This document shows positions 9,984 to 18,738 of a stretch of DNA of 64,000 nt, piece by piece (the first letter of the stretch is position 1; each line of letters starts with the position of its first letter). The notes under the pieces are model-generated. The model saw only the letters and a list, made by a program, of their open reading frames with translations. It did not search any database and was not told where the DNA came from. The stretch is from UBA9647 sp963739335 (GTDB lineage: Bacteria; Bacteroidota; Ignavibacteria; UBA10030): positions 1-64,000 of the forward strand of contig CAVUAC010000051.1 in NCBI GenBank assembly GCA_963739335.1. The letters are read 5' to 3'. A program made the position numbers and the translations under genes.

Positions 9984-10385
9984 TTAGCCCTCTTCTTCTC
10001 CGCGAGGAGCAAAGGCGCTCCGAACAAGGCGAAGATAGTCCTGTGCATTCTGTGGAGATCCCGCACCTTCAATGAAGCGTGCGATCCACTCGACAACTGT
10101 CTCTCGCTGGCTCAGTGAGAGGACCGTTGCTGCGCGCAGGAGAAAGTCGGTATCGACCTTCCGTTTCCCACGAGTAAAGGATTCGATAAGTCGGAAGCAT
10201 TGAAAGTCGTCGTAACCGTCGAACACTGGAATCTCCTTAAGGAGTCCCCACGCGTCTACCTGGGCATCTATCGTCCCCCGGACACAAAGCATGGCTCCAA
10301 TAAGGGTGCCAGCAGTTGCCTCCTGCAGAGTAAGGGGTGAAGGACTCTGCTGAGATTGCCCGAATAGCTTATTGAATAGACCCAT
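9984..10385 (-). CDS. Small helical protein, TerB-like
   Basis: 133 residues. The middle (TLIGAMLCVRGTIDAQ, then IPVFDGYDDFQCFRLIE and ETVVEWIARFI) resembles the all-helical TerB fold seen in tellurite-resistance and stress proteins, but the metal-site acids are weak, so the call is tentative. First gene of the 10385-8947 run; preceded by GGAGGCTCTAATG-type spacing on the minus strand. Confidence 0.55.
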   Translation of the reverse strand: MGLFNKLFGQSQQSPSPLTLQEATAGTLIGAMLCVRGTIDAQVDAWGLLKEIPVFDGYDDFQCFRLIESFTRGKRKVDTDFLLRAATVLSLSQRETVVEWIARFIEGAGSPQNAQDYLRLVRSAFAPRGEEEG

Positions 10386-10495
10386 TAGAGCCTCCTTCCG
10401 TGTCTTTTGTTTTGACGGTTGAGCGCCTTAAAGTCTAGTTCGGCAGAGTATAACATAAGAATCTCCTGTCAATCAGTTGTGAATGTGGGCATTCC

Positions 10496-10662
10496 GCTTA
10501 TAGGCAAAACCAGAGAGTGGATTCGCCCCGCGTTGCTTTGTAACAACTTTGATTTGGAATGAGCCTGCCCATATTAGCCCACGAGCACCTGCCCCGACAT
10601 GCCTGTCCCGATATTCTTCTGGTCGGGATTGTTAGTCGGGGGCGTCTTGCCGTTTGTCAGGT
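10496..10662. other. attC-like site 1 (decayed)
   Basis: Left arm TATAGGCAAAAC and right arm GTCTTGCCGTTTGTCAGGT recall the array consensus, but R'' is damaged and R' reads GTCAGGT instead of GTTRRRY. The stop codon of the gene to its right lies in this R'. Confidence 0.5.
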
Positions 10663-11397
10663 GCCGCGCTTGCGCCAGAGATTCTTGATTTTGGTCACTG
10701 ACCACTTTCCATCTTCAACTGCAACGAATTGATTGTGTGTTTCGACAAACAAAGTGTTGAACCCGATGTCGGATGTGGGACGGTTATCTCGCACGGTTTT
10801 CAATTCAGACATCAAGTGCTTCAGCGCCGCTTCGAGATCGAGTGCCGCTTGGGGTATGTTGTCATATACGAGTAACCAGTTCCATTGGTAGCGTTTGAAG
10901 CCCTTTGAGTTAAGCAACATGCTCTTGCCTCGCAAAGCGGCAGAAATTGCACAGGCCCACTCACGTTCTACCGAATCGCCAACCCAACCCATCCCGGTGA
11001 GCCTCGACTGTGACTCCTTGAGGATCTTGAGAATCTCCTTGGTCGTCCGCCTAGGTCCATCCCAGCGAAAATGATCGAGCTCGATTGGAGCGTTTGGATG
11101 GAATTTCTCCCGTAAGACCAGGGCGCGTGCATACTCCTCTGGCATCGCAGACGTGATTTCTGCGCCCACATCACGGTCCGGCAATTCTATGCGGAAGTCG
11201 GGCTTGTCTCTATGCTGAATAGCTATTGGATAGCTAAAGCCCAGCCGATCACCAAATGTCGCTAAGAACCTATACATCGTCCATCGTTCGGTGTGAAGCT
11301 TAGCGCGACCTTGAGAAATCCGCGGAACGGAAATGTCAGTGCAACGCAGTTGTTTCAGAAGATCGATGTACGAACTTGCAGTTATGGTCATCTCCAT
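10657..11397 (-). CDS. PD-(D/E)xK-like cassette protein
   Basis: 246 residues. The segment KPDFRIELPDRDVGAEIT (about 65-83) fits the PD...(D/E)xT arrangement of restriction-endonuclease-like folds, with Asp in PDF and Glu in GAEIT; the usual Lys two residues after the acid is replaced by Thr, so activity is uncertain. Downstream helices and LLVYDNIP are consistent with such a fold. The stop codon TGA is supplied by the R' core of attC site 1, and the last codons lie in the terminal inverted repeat. Flanked by attC sites 1 and 2, so it is a single-gene cassette. Confidence 0.6.
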   Translation of the reverse strand: MEMTITASSYIDLLKQLRCTDISVPRISQGRAKLHTERWTMYRFLATFGDRLGFSYPIAIQHRDKPDFRIELPDRDVGAEITSAMPEEYARALVLREKFHPNAPIELDHFRWDGPRRTTKEILKILKESQSRLTGMGWVGDSVEREWACAISAALRGKSMLLNSKGFKRYQWNWLLVYDNIPQAALDLEAALKHLMSELKTVRDNRPTSDIGFNTLFVETHNQFVAVEDGKWSVTKIKNLWRKRGT

Positions 11398-11421
11398 TTG
11401 GGCAACAGGCGCAAGCGTGGC

Positions 11422-11607
11422 AGCTAACGATTAGGCGAAACGCCTGCCCGCCGTCTTCGTGGCGGGTTTACCCACCATGCTCTACCTTTTGGCGGGCCGT
11501 TGCGACCCGCCACACATGAATGATCTACTTCTCGTGGCGGGGAGCAATGGAGCAACCTCAATAATCATCTGTAAACACAGGGAGCGTCGTGGATTGTGCT
11601 GTTAGTT
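11422..11607. other. attC-like site 2
   Basis: R'' AGCTAAC and R' GTTAGTT. The left arm is of the AGGCGAAACGC type and the right arm of the GCGTCGTGGATTGTGCT type, so the two halves do not pair well and the site may be a hybrid. The centre contains a REP-like GGCGGG palindrome and GAGCAATGGAGC. Confidence 0.6.
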
Positions 11608-11632
11608 GCCGTTTTTGTGGCATGTCCGACAA

Positions 11633-12481
11633 CTATTGGTCCCAAGACAACATACCAGACTTCTCGCTCAACATTATTCGGTCTGGACTGTAGTGAACTT
11701 TGTGATGCCCTGGCATATTGAGCCTGTCAAGAGCTATATTGAGAGCAGGCACTTCAGGCTCTGGCGGCATAGCTGTTATTGTGCCATTTGAATCCAGATA
11801 AAGGCGAACACACGAGAAAGCAAATCCGAGATGTTTACTCCCCTTGAACACTAGATCGTATCCTGAAGTGGTACTCACTGACACCCCGAGCTTAGCTTCT
11901 GACACGATGTTTTGAATTGCAGGAACATCCAATTTGAATCCTTGGTCGCTCGTCTTGTCCACACTTATCGCAAAATCGCTACTGGTAATGACCGAATCGA
12001 TGACGAGAAATGTGTACTTGCCATCTTGGAAGAAGATTGAAGCAGCAGGACTTTTCTTATCAACAGTTCTTCCAGTAAGCACTCGTCCGAGTAGGTTTAT
12101 ATCAACGAATGCCCTCAAAACATCCTTGAACGTGAATGATACTTCAGAAGCTCCTTTCAGTTTGAGGCCGATTCCAGCAGAGGGTATCCCGAACCCTTTC
12201 AGAAACCCTTCGAGAATAGTGAGGCCAAGGTCAAAATCCACCCTCCTCGATCTCTTGCCGGAAACATCCGACATTTGCAACGTTGTAATAGGTACAGTTA
12301 TGCTTGGATCGCCCACAAGCATCGGAGCCAAAGCGCCACGAAAGGCCGACTTGCCGTCGTAACTTGTCAAGACAGAGATCGGCTGAATTCGTTCTTCAGG
12401 AATTCGCACAATGTTGGCTCCGAATACTTCGGTTAGTGTTTCCACCAACGGGTCGCCATCGCACAAACCAAGGAAAGACAT
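11633..12481 (-). CDS. Gasdermin-like pore-forming protein (bacterial gasdermin family)
   Basis: 282 residues, close to the 250-280 of bacterial gasdermins. Features matching that family as I know it: a Cys near the N-terminus (MSFLGLC; bacterial gasdermins carry an N-terminal palmitoylated Cys), an N-terminal IxPLxLL-like strand (RIQPISVLTS), the core SFTFKDVLRAFVDI, the segment LDVPAIQNIVSEAKLGVSVS, and AFSCVRLYLD, followed by a short C-terminal tail (from about 245) that would be the inhibitory peptide. In defence systems a protease cuts off this tail and the rest forms membrane pores that kill the infected cell. No caspase-like or trypsin-like gene is in this cassette (attC 2 to attC 3), so it would be an orphan. 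Assignment is by eye only. Confidence 0.68.
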   Translation of the reverse strand: MSFLGLCDGDPLVETLTEVFGANIVRIPEERIQPISVLTSYDGKSAFRGALAPMLVGDPSITVPITTLQMSDVSGKRSRRVDFDLGLTILEGFLKGFGIPSAGIGLKLKGASEVSFTFKDVLRAFVDINLLGRVLTGRTVDKKSPAASIFFQDGKYTFLVIDSVITSSDFAISVDKTSDQGFKLDVPAIQNIVSEAKLGVSVSTTSGYDLVFKGSKHLGFAFSCVRLYLDSNGTITAMPPEPEVPALNIALDRLNMPGHHKVHYSPDRIMLSEKSGMLSWDQ

Positions 12482-12560
12482 AAGGACCCCTTTCTAATAA
12501 TGATGTTTTAGGAATTTTGACTAACCGACTGCTTCCATTAGAGAGTTCCACCAACATGCC

Positions 12561-12692
12561 AGCTAACGTTTGAAGCACTACGCCGTTGTTTTTACCGCTA
12601 TCAAACAACAAATTCTCTCGCGGTAAGAACAATGGAGCGACCTCAACTATTCCTTAACAACAAAGGGAGCGTCGTATTGCTTTTTGTTATAT
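12561..12692. other. attC-like site 3
   Basis: R'' AGCTAAC, R' GTTATAT. Central stem GCCGTTGTTTTTACCGC with GCGGTAAGAACAATGGAGC. Right arm GTCGTATTGCTTTTTG matches the left arm GAAGCACTACG by pairing. Confidence 0.75.
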
Positions 12693-12708
12693 GCCATTGC
12701 CCAAATCG

Positions 12709-12912
12709 TCATTTGTGTTTTGACAGTCTGAATAACCGTCCGAACAAGCTAAAGATATACCAAAACAATTTGAACAGTGCTTTTGCTATAAACTTAGAAA
12801 CATCATATGCCCAAAGACCGGCCAATACACTAAAGACAGCCTTACCAAGCAAAAGACGAAGAACAAAAATGAGCAACAGGAAAAAGAATATTGCTGCAAA
12901 TAGGATTTCCAC
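12709..12912 (-). CDS. Small hydrophobic membrane protein
   Basis: 67 residues, GTG start four bases after the stop of the zinc-finger mini-gene, so translation is probably coupled. One or two long hydrophobic stretches (residues 2-25 and 28-60, rich in Leu/Phe) and a basic tail RLFRLSKHK. Third gene of the cassette bounded by attC sites 3 and 4. Confidence 0.6.
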   Translation of the reverse strand: MEILFAAIFFFLLLIFVLRLLLGKAVFSVLAGLWAYDVSKFIAKALFKLFWYIFSLFGRLFRLSKHK

Positions 12913-12916
12913 AAAA

Positions 12917-13066
12917 TCAGTCTTTCACGACACCTTCACCTTTGCAGCGGGGGCACTTCTTAGAATCTTTGCAAGTTTTGCAGACATAGTTAAACCCGCC
13001 ACCGTGACCGTGGCAAGTCGGACACTTGCCGCTACCGTTGCAGACGGGACAAACTCGTTTGCTCAT
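12917..13066 (-). CDS. Tiny DnaJ-type zinc-finger protein (49 aa)
   Basis: ATG preceded by GGAGAT at nine bases. Four CxxC knuckles: CPVCNGSG, CPTCHGHG, CKTCKDSK and CPRCKGEG, so three of four keep the DnaJ CxxCxGxG form. Homologous in layout to 8947-9114 in another cassette. It sits between a long coiled-coil membrane protein gene and a small membrane protein gene, all on the minus strand, suggesting one unit. Confidence 0.8.
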   Translation of the reverse strand: MSKRVCPVCNGSGKCPTCHGHGGGFNYVCKTCKDSKKCPRCKGEGVVKD

Positions 13067-13104
13067 AGTGTGATGATCTCCTGTGAAATGGAGAAATCAT
13101 TGAT

Positions 13105-14862
13105 TCAGATTTTCTTTAACTCACTGCCTTTCAAGTAGATGACCACCGTCGATACAACATACGTGAAGGTTACAAACCACAAGACCGCTTGGGTAGATGC
13201 TTCAACTAGAAATGAACCAACTCCACTGATAACAGTGAGAGAGGCGTGTATGTACAAGAAGACTTGGAATTTCTTGGCAAGAGTCTCCTTGAGCTGAACA
13301 TAGAACGAATTTCGGCTTGTAAGTGCAGGGAGAAACTGCTTGATTAATGCAATGATAGAGTAGAGCACGCCAACGTTGCCGAGAGGCAGGATTGAGACGT
13401 TTAACAAGTTGGACATCTTCTTTTGACACTCCTCTGATTTCTCTCGGGGAAGCTCGTTGATCTCAGCCAAGTTTGAATCAAGAGCTTTAATCCCATCGAG
13501 GAATTGCTGCTTCTTCTGTGCAAGCCGTTCCTTGTGTGAGAGAAACAGCAGGGCCGCGTTTGTGTTCAAAAGTTCTGCCGTAGGCTTAGTCAGCAGGTCT
13601 GTGTCTATAGTTTTCCGAGCCAACTCAGCCACGTCAGTGCTGATCGCTTGATTTACTTCTTTGTGAAGTTCTCTGAACCACTGGATATGCTTTTTCAGGT
13701 ATCTCTCCTGATCCTCTTCGTTGAACACGCCTAGCGTGAACATCAAATCCTTGAAAATAGGATCGAGCATGTCGGTTTTGTTTTGCTTCATTCTGACTAG
13801 TCGATCCTCGACAAAGGTCTTGATATTGAGTATAGCGTCGAATGTTGGGTTCATCTTGGAAGTAAACGTGTCGACTGTGCCGACTTGCTGCTCAAAATCA
13901 GCTTTCCTTTTTTGAACCTGCTCTTCTACTTTCGCTAGTTCGGCAGGATCAATAATGTCCTTGTATTGGAAACTCGTTTCAATTGGCAGAGAGAGGAGTC
14001 GTTGAGTCTCACCTTCATTGTCTGTGCATTGTTGGTAGGGCAGACGCTGTAGATTCTCTTCTGTGGTTTTTAACAGCGTTTCATTCTCGTGGAAACACGT
14101 TCCCAGATACTGCGCAGCTTGCTTTAATCCGTCCTTGACTTCGTGACCGCTTCCCGATATGATACTATCAAGTTCGTCATTGAGTTTCTTGAAGATCTCT
14201 GTTGCCGCACGTTGCTCGGTTGTACTATCAATTCGGTCATAAAGGAAAACGTAAGCCTTCTTCGTCATATAGCTTAGCAGAAATGCAGCAAAGAGATTGT
14301 TCTTATTCTTGATGTTATCATAGGCAAGTTGTTCCATCTTGCCCAAGAGCGTGAGGATGTCCTGATCCAATGCCGGTTTTAGTTCTTCGAGTTTTTCCCG
14401 AATCTGCTCCTCTAGTTCTGCTTTCTTCTCGTTGAACTTGGCAACGGCATCCTCGTACCGTTCCTTCGCACGGTTAGCTTGGTCAACGATTCTACGGTGA
14501 AGCTCGACCTGCGCATTGTGTCTTTCTACCTTTTCGTTGTAACGAGCAACCGAATTCGGATTGCTCTTGTCAAGAAAAATGCCAGAAGGACCGCTCCCTG
14601 GTTGCTCAGCTTTCGCCCTTGCGACAAGTGATGAGAACTCGGATTCGGTCTGATTTACACGGTCTTGTAATCCTGCCAGAGTTTGCTCACAGCGGGCTAT
14701 GAAATCATTGATTCGTTGCTTGGTTCGTTGGTAGACACATCCTTTGATGATCTCAGCAATCCGATCATCCTCATACTTAGCGTTTTGGTCGGCCTCGGTG
14801 AGAAAGAAGTCCACATCAATCATTGATGAGACTTGACCTCGTACGACTTTCATCGGTTCCAT
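13105..14862 (-). CDS. Long coiled-coil protein with C-terminal membrane segments
   Basis: 585 residues, unusually long for an integron cassette. Residues 45-160 form a coiled coil (KAKERYEDAVAKFNEKK region, then KAELEEQIREKLEEL), with further helical segments to about 480. The C-terminus has hydrophobic helices (about 500-520, 535-555 and 560-580, ending VVIYLKGSELKKI), so it is anchored by its tail with the coiled coil on one face of the membrane. No enzymatic motif seen. First gene of a three-gene cassette with the zinc-finger mini-protein and a small membrane protein; a membrane complex is the simplest reading. Family not recognised. Confidence 0.8.
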   Translation of the reverse strand: MEPMKVVRGQVSSMIDVDFFLTEADQNAKYEDDRIAEIIKGCVYQRTKQRINDFIARCEQTLAGLQDRVNQTESEFSSLVARAKAEQPGSGPSGIFLDKSNPNSVARYNEKVERHNAQVELHRRIVDQANRAKERYEDAVAKFNEKKAELEEQIREKLEELKPALDQDILTLLGKMEQLAYDNIKNKNNLFAAFLLSYMTKKAYVFLYDRIDSTTEQRAATEIFKKLNDELDSIISGSGHEVKDGLKQAAQYLGTCFHENETLLKTTEENLQRLPYQQCTDNEGETQRLLSLPIETSFQYKDIIDPAELAKVEEQVQKRKADFEQQVGTVDTFTSKMNPTFDAILNIKTFVEDRLVRMKQNKTDMLDPIFKDLMFTLGVFNEEDQERYLKKHIQWFRELHKEVNQAISTDVAELARKTIDTDLLTKPTAELLNTNAALLFLSHKERLAQKKQQFLDGIKALDSNLAEINELPREKSEECQKKMSNLLNVSILPLGNVGVLYSIIALIKQFLPALTSRNSFYVQLKETLAKKFQVFLYIHASLTVISGVGSFLVEASTQAVLWFVTFTYVVSTVVIYLKGSELKKI

Positions 14863-14903
14863 TTTGGTTTCCTAGTAATTAGTTTAAAAAATTGGCCAAT
14901 GGC

Positions 14904-15035
14904 ATATAACGTTTGCACAAACCACACCATTGTTTTTGCCGCTATCGCACGACCAATTCTTTCGCGGCAAAAACAATGGAACGACCACAATATTCCTTTT
15001 CAATAAAGGGAGTTTCGTGGTTTGTGTTGTTATGT
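14904..15035. other. attC-like site 4
   Basis: R'' ATATAAC, R' GTTATGT. Arms GCACAAACCAC and GTGGTTTGTG pair perfectly, differing from the GGCAAACC/GGTTTGCC of most sites, which is a compensatory change. Centre has CCATTGTTTTTGCCGC with GCGGCAAAAACAATGGA. Confidence 0.8.
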
Positions 15036-15069
15036 GCCGTTTGCCTTCACTTGCCAGGTTAGAACAAGC

Positions 15070-15267
15070 TCATTTCATTCTTTTCATTCCAGTCTTTTCT
15101 CGTTTCAATTTGCTTACTCGTTTTTTAGGTGAACGAGCGGTCAACAAGTTTGAGGCCTTATCCCCAATCGGTTCCATCGTTCCCTTGGCTTTACAGTTGC
15201 GACAAACAAGGGGCCTAGAGGAAGCTACAACAACGTAGTTGCAGTTGGTGCATTTGTATCTCGTTAT
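15070..15267 (-). CDS. Small zinc-ribbon protein with apparent ATA start
   Basis: A 65-residue frame reads TRYKCTNCNYVVVAS..LVCRNCKAKG then a basic tail rich in Lys and Arg. Two CxxC knuckles 15 residues apart make a zinc ribbon. An in-frame TGA precedes it and the only codon correctly spaced (7 bases) after AAAGGAG is ATA at 15267, so the gene either uses ATA or has lost its ATG. It precedes no other gene closely; the next (15295-16212) ends upstream of it on the same strand and in the same cassette. Confidence 0.5.
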   Translation of the reverse strand: MTRYKCTNCNYVVVASSRPLVCRNCKAKGTMEPIGDKASNLLTARSPKKRVSKLKREKTGMKRMK

Positions 15268-15294
15268 TCTTCACTCCTTTGTTTGACATTTAGT

Positions 15295-16212
15295 TCAGTC
15301 GGTCCATATCTCGGCCGGGTGGAAAAGTATCCTGCCAATTTCGATGGGGTTCAATGTATACACAACGAATGGTGGGCTAATTGAAGAAAAACCGATTCCA
15401 ATGCCGACAACGGGGAGCCCCTTGCCGGAAAGTGCAAAACCTAGTAAGAAGCCACCACCTTTCATGGAGAGATTATTTCCAAGAGTCGCCAGGAGATATG
15501 GGCCGAAGGATAACCGTTTGGTAATACTTGTCACATTAAACCCTTTTCGATCTTTGGCCTCAATGACATACTGGAATGGGTAATAGATGTTTACAAGGTT
15601 CTTAAGATCACTGTTTCCAGTGGACGAGGTAGAGTATTGCCCATTGATAGGCAAAGCTTCGTTGTAGAATGAGAAGCCGTATTTTTCAGGTATCACACGA
15701 AACAAAAGTGGCTGTCTGTCATTACTCTTCCAGAGCCTGACTACAACTTCACCGCCCATTTTGATGTATTTGGATGCAATTTTCTTCACCTTATCCTGGA
15801 TCTCTTCAGGTGTTCTACCTCGCCCTTGGTAGGTGGCAAAGATGTGTTTTCTGATTGACTCTGTGATATCGAGAAGATAAGTTTTGCCGTCGTACTTCCC
15901 AATGCTATCAACAAGTGGATCGATGCTGATCCCTTCGACAATGATGCCAAGTGAGTCAATCGTTTTAGTGTCCACCATCATTCCAATGTGATTGTCGTCG
16001 TCATAGTAGACTATAGTGAATATGTCCAAAACAGGATCCATTTTGATTTGGAGAAGTGAGGAGTCCTTCACCAAGAACTTCTGGGGGGTTGCTTTGAACT
16101 CGTTCCACTCTATTGCCCACCTACTTTCCTTTGTCTGAAAGGCTAAGAAATCTTGGGCAATACCGAACGAAGATAAAAGAACGAAAACAAGTAAAACGGA
16201 GATAGATCTCAT
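15295..16212 (-). CDS. Exported protein of unknown function
   Basis: 305 residues from the ATG at 16212, chosen because AGGAGGC lies just upstream and a signal peptide (RSISVLLVFVLLSSFGIAQ) follows at once; an earlier in-frame ATG adds 13 basic residues. The mature part is mixed alpha/beta. Near the end a Gly-rich hydrophobic segment (GGGFLLGFALSGKGLPVVGIG, about 262-282, given here as two parts: GGGFLLGFALSG and KGLPVVGIGIGF) could be a beta-barrel or membrane-inserting hairpin. Single exported-protein cassette with the zinc-ribbon mini-gene. Confidence 0.7.
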   Translation of the reverse strand: MRSISVLLVFVLLSSFGIAQDFLAFQTKESRWAIEWNEFKATPQKFLVKDSSLLQIKMDPVLDIFTIVYYDDDNHIGMMVDTKTIDSLGIIVEGISIDPLVDSIGKYDGKTYLLDITESIRKHIFATYQGRGRTPEEIQDKVKKIASKYIKMGGEVVVRLWKSNDRQPLLFRVIPEKYGFSFYNEALPINGQYSTSSTGNSDLKNLVNIYYPFQYVIEAKDRKGFNVTSITKRLSFGPYLLATLGNNLSMKGGGFLLGFALSGKGLPVVGIGIGFSSISPPFVVYTLNPIEIGRILFHPAEIWTD

Positions 16213-16264
16213 ACAAAGCCTCCTTTTATTTTCGGTACAAGTTGGTTTCAATGTGCAAATGGCA

Positions 16265-16414
16265 GTTTAGGCAAACCGCCTGTCCCGCATTTGCAGCCCT
16301 CTCATCTGCGGGATTCACAGGGCGGAACCCGCCGTACCGACAGCGAAGGCGGGCCCGCCCCGACATTCGCCTGATCGGGATTGTTCCTCAGAAGCGGTTT
16401 GCCGTTTGTTAAGC
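16265..16414. other. attC-like site 5, R'' box deleted
   Basis: Left arm GTTTAGGCAAACCGCC and right arm GCGGTTTGCCGTTTG with R' GTTAAGC. By comparison with the start of the same cassette (GTTATGTGCCGTTTGCC), the six bases CATAAC expected between TGCAAATGGCA and GTTTAGG are missing. Centre holds REP-like GGGCGGAACCCGCC. Confidence 0.7.
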
Positions 16415-16436
16415 AACGGCAGCCACCGGGTTCGGG

Positions 16437-18174
16437 CTATACAGTCTCAGATTTCCACTCACCATGAAAGTACTGCCGCCGGCGTGATTTGGGCCCGGTG
16501 CCAAAATGATCTCTCACCCAGCTTGAGTCCGGTCGTAGATAACCGCTTGAGCTCTTAGTCCCCTTTTTCTCCTTTGCTTTCTTCTTTTTTTCCTCCGCAA
16601 TCTTCTTTGACAGGTAGCGCGCATAAAGATGGTCGAAGATGCGCATGAACTCGCCGAAATAGACATCCGCGACGCGTCGATCACTCCGGATGATCAGCAT
16701 GTTTTCGTCGTTATTGCTCTGCGATGCGCCGCTGAAGTTAGCCGACCCGGTGATTACGGTAGGATCTTTACTCAGGGGATCGATGAGCATGAACTTGTCA
16801 TGAATGTAGAGATTCTTGTTCAATCCTGTGAGTTTCTCCTCAAGAAAATTCGGTAAGCTGCCTTTCTCGAATTTTGCACCGGCGGCATAGAGGACGTCCC
16901 TGTCACGCGTAATCAGGTCGCCTTGCTTCAATTTTTTGTCTGAAAGAACGTACCGCAGGACGTCCAAGTCCGCCTCCAAAAACGGCTCGAAATTCTTCGC
17001 GAGGGTGAAGGCAACCGTGAAGCAGACCATCTGGTTTGCTTTCGCCATACGGTCCGCATACCACTGGAGTGTACCCGGATCGCGCGGACTGAACAGTACC
17101 TGTAATTGAATCGGCTGACGGATTTTCTGACGGAGTCGGCGTGACGCGATCGTTTCGCGTCTCGAGCCCGCTTGTCCCGGGATCGATCCGTGTCTTGCTC
17201 AATGGCCTGGAGGCGGGAGGCGGCGGGTCGATCGGATTGCAGAGCGCATTCCAGTAGGCCAGATATTTCTCGGCCACGCCTGCATCATGAACCATGTGCC
17301 CCACGTTCGAGTGGCCGAAGATGCCTCCGTCGGAGATGTTTGTTGAACCGGTCCACACTTCCACTGGATGATCATCCTTGAGCAGCACGATGAACTTGTT
17401 GTGCTTCTGGGCGCCGCCCGACTTGCGTGGAGCGCACACTTTCGACAGGCCGCAATGATCGATCATTTTTTGGTTCTCTTTCCCATAATTGGGTTCATCA
17501 TAGAGAATCTTCACGTCAACGTTCCGGTCTTCGATTGCAGCCTTGAACGCCTCCCCGACGGGATTGTAGTGAAACTCGTAAAGCGCAGCGCGCAGGCTAT
17601 AACTGCTGTCTTTTGCTCGCCCGATGAACTCGATCAAGGCTTCGTAGAGCCCACGCGATAGCCACGCCATTTGCGGTGACTGCGGGTCGGTCGTGCTAGG
17701 GGTGGGATCCGGAAACTGCCGGGCATAGGCCTGCGAGCCCGCCACGCCGCGGTTGAAGAAAATCGAATGGACGGCGCCGTAAAGCGGCTCGGTCTCAATA
17801 TCGACGGATACGGACAGGTCGTCACGCAACGTCAGCGCTTTGGGCGCACCCGTTGCAGGAACGATACGATAGTTGTATCTCGTGGACGGCTTCGCTGTGT
17901 AGTCACCCCACTGGAATGATTGGATCGGATGCTCTGATGTCGGCACCGGCGTTCCGGCAGGGATTCCTTTGTCCTTATCCTCGAAGCGTTTGATGCCCCG
18001 CAGGAAGTAGCGTTCCAATACAGCGGCGTCGTGGAATTCCGTCCGCTCGATGGCGAATCCGAGCAAATCGTGAGTATCGAATCTTTCCTGTTTGAGATCC
18101 CAGGCCAGCACCACCACATGGCTGCCGGAAACTGCTCGAACAGAGAGATTATCTCCTGGTTGTCTATTTCTCAT
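16437..18174 (-). pseudogene. Phospholipase D family protein, one frameshift
   Basis: Frames 16903-18174 and 16437-17048 join near 17095 (the good frame reads QVLFSPRDPGTLQWYADRM before MAKANQMV). The combined protein of about 575 residues has two HKD motifs as in the PLD superfamily: QKHNKFIVLLKDD with GSTNISDGG, and YIHDKFMLIDPLSKD with GSANFSGASQSNN. Two HKD motifs form one active site that attacks phosphodiester bonds in lipids or nucleic acids. The N-terminal 130 residues look like a fibronectin/Ig-type domain; the C-terminus has a Lys-rich helix. No signal peptide. Such PLD proteins occur as toxins and defence nucleases. Cassette lies between attC 5 and decayed attC 6. Confidence 0.8.
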
Positions 18175-18334
18175 GGCGCGGCACTCCTTTCAGCAGAAGT
18201 CCTCATAGTATGTGAATAGCTGTTGTCATCATGATGAAACGCAAGAGCGGCGTGCTTGTATTCGGTATTCATTAAGGTGGATACTCCCGAATCTGTTGTT
18301 GAAAGTACATTGTATGGCTGCTTGCGCAAGCAGT

Positions 18335-18440
18335 GTGGGCAAAACGCTGTACCGTTGTCCCGATACGACTGTGTCGCATCGGGATGAGTAACGGCATTGA
18401 GCGAGTGTATGCGCCTAGCACCAGACAGCGAGCGGCTGTG
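18335..18440. other. attC-like remnant 6
   Basis: GGGCAAAACGC, then a central stem CCGTTGTCCCGATAC with GCATCGGGATGAGTAACGG, CATTGAGCGAG and CAGACAGCGAGCG, all typical of this array, but both R boxes are gone. The remaining sequence from 18175 to 18738 contains nothing else I can call. Confidence 0.5.
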
Positions 18441-18738
18441 CGCCGCTGGTCATGCGTTCATGCGCGGCGGCTCGGACTACTCTTCACGATTTTGTTTCGA
18501 GCGAGATCAGTGGTCAAATCTTGTTGCCTGATCACGTTGTCTGTCTATCTTGCCTCGGGGTTTTGAATGATCATTGGCGTGCACAATTCAAATAACCATT
18601 GCACTACTGAGACTTGTAGCATTTTTCTCGCCTATGGCCGCCCCAAGACGCTTGATCTAACGGATCTACAACCCTCCCTAACATTTTGGTGCTGACGTAA
18701 GTATACATCTCGGTGACCTTCGAGCGCTTAAGGAATTC

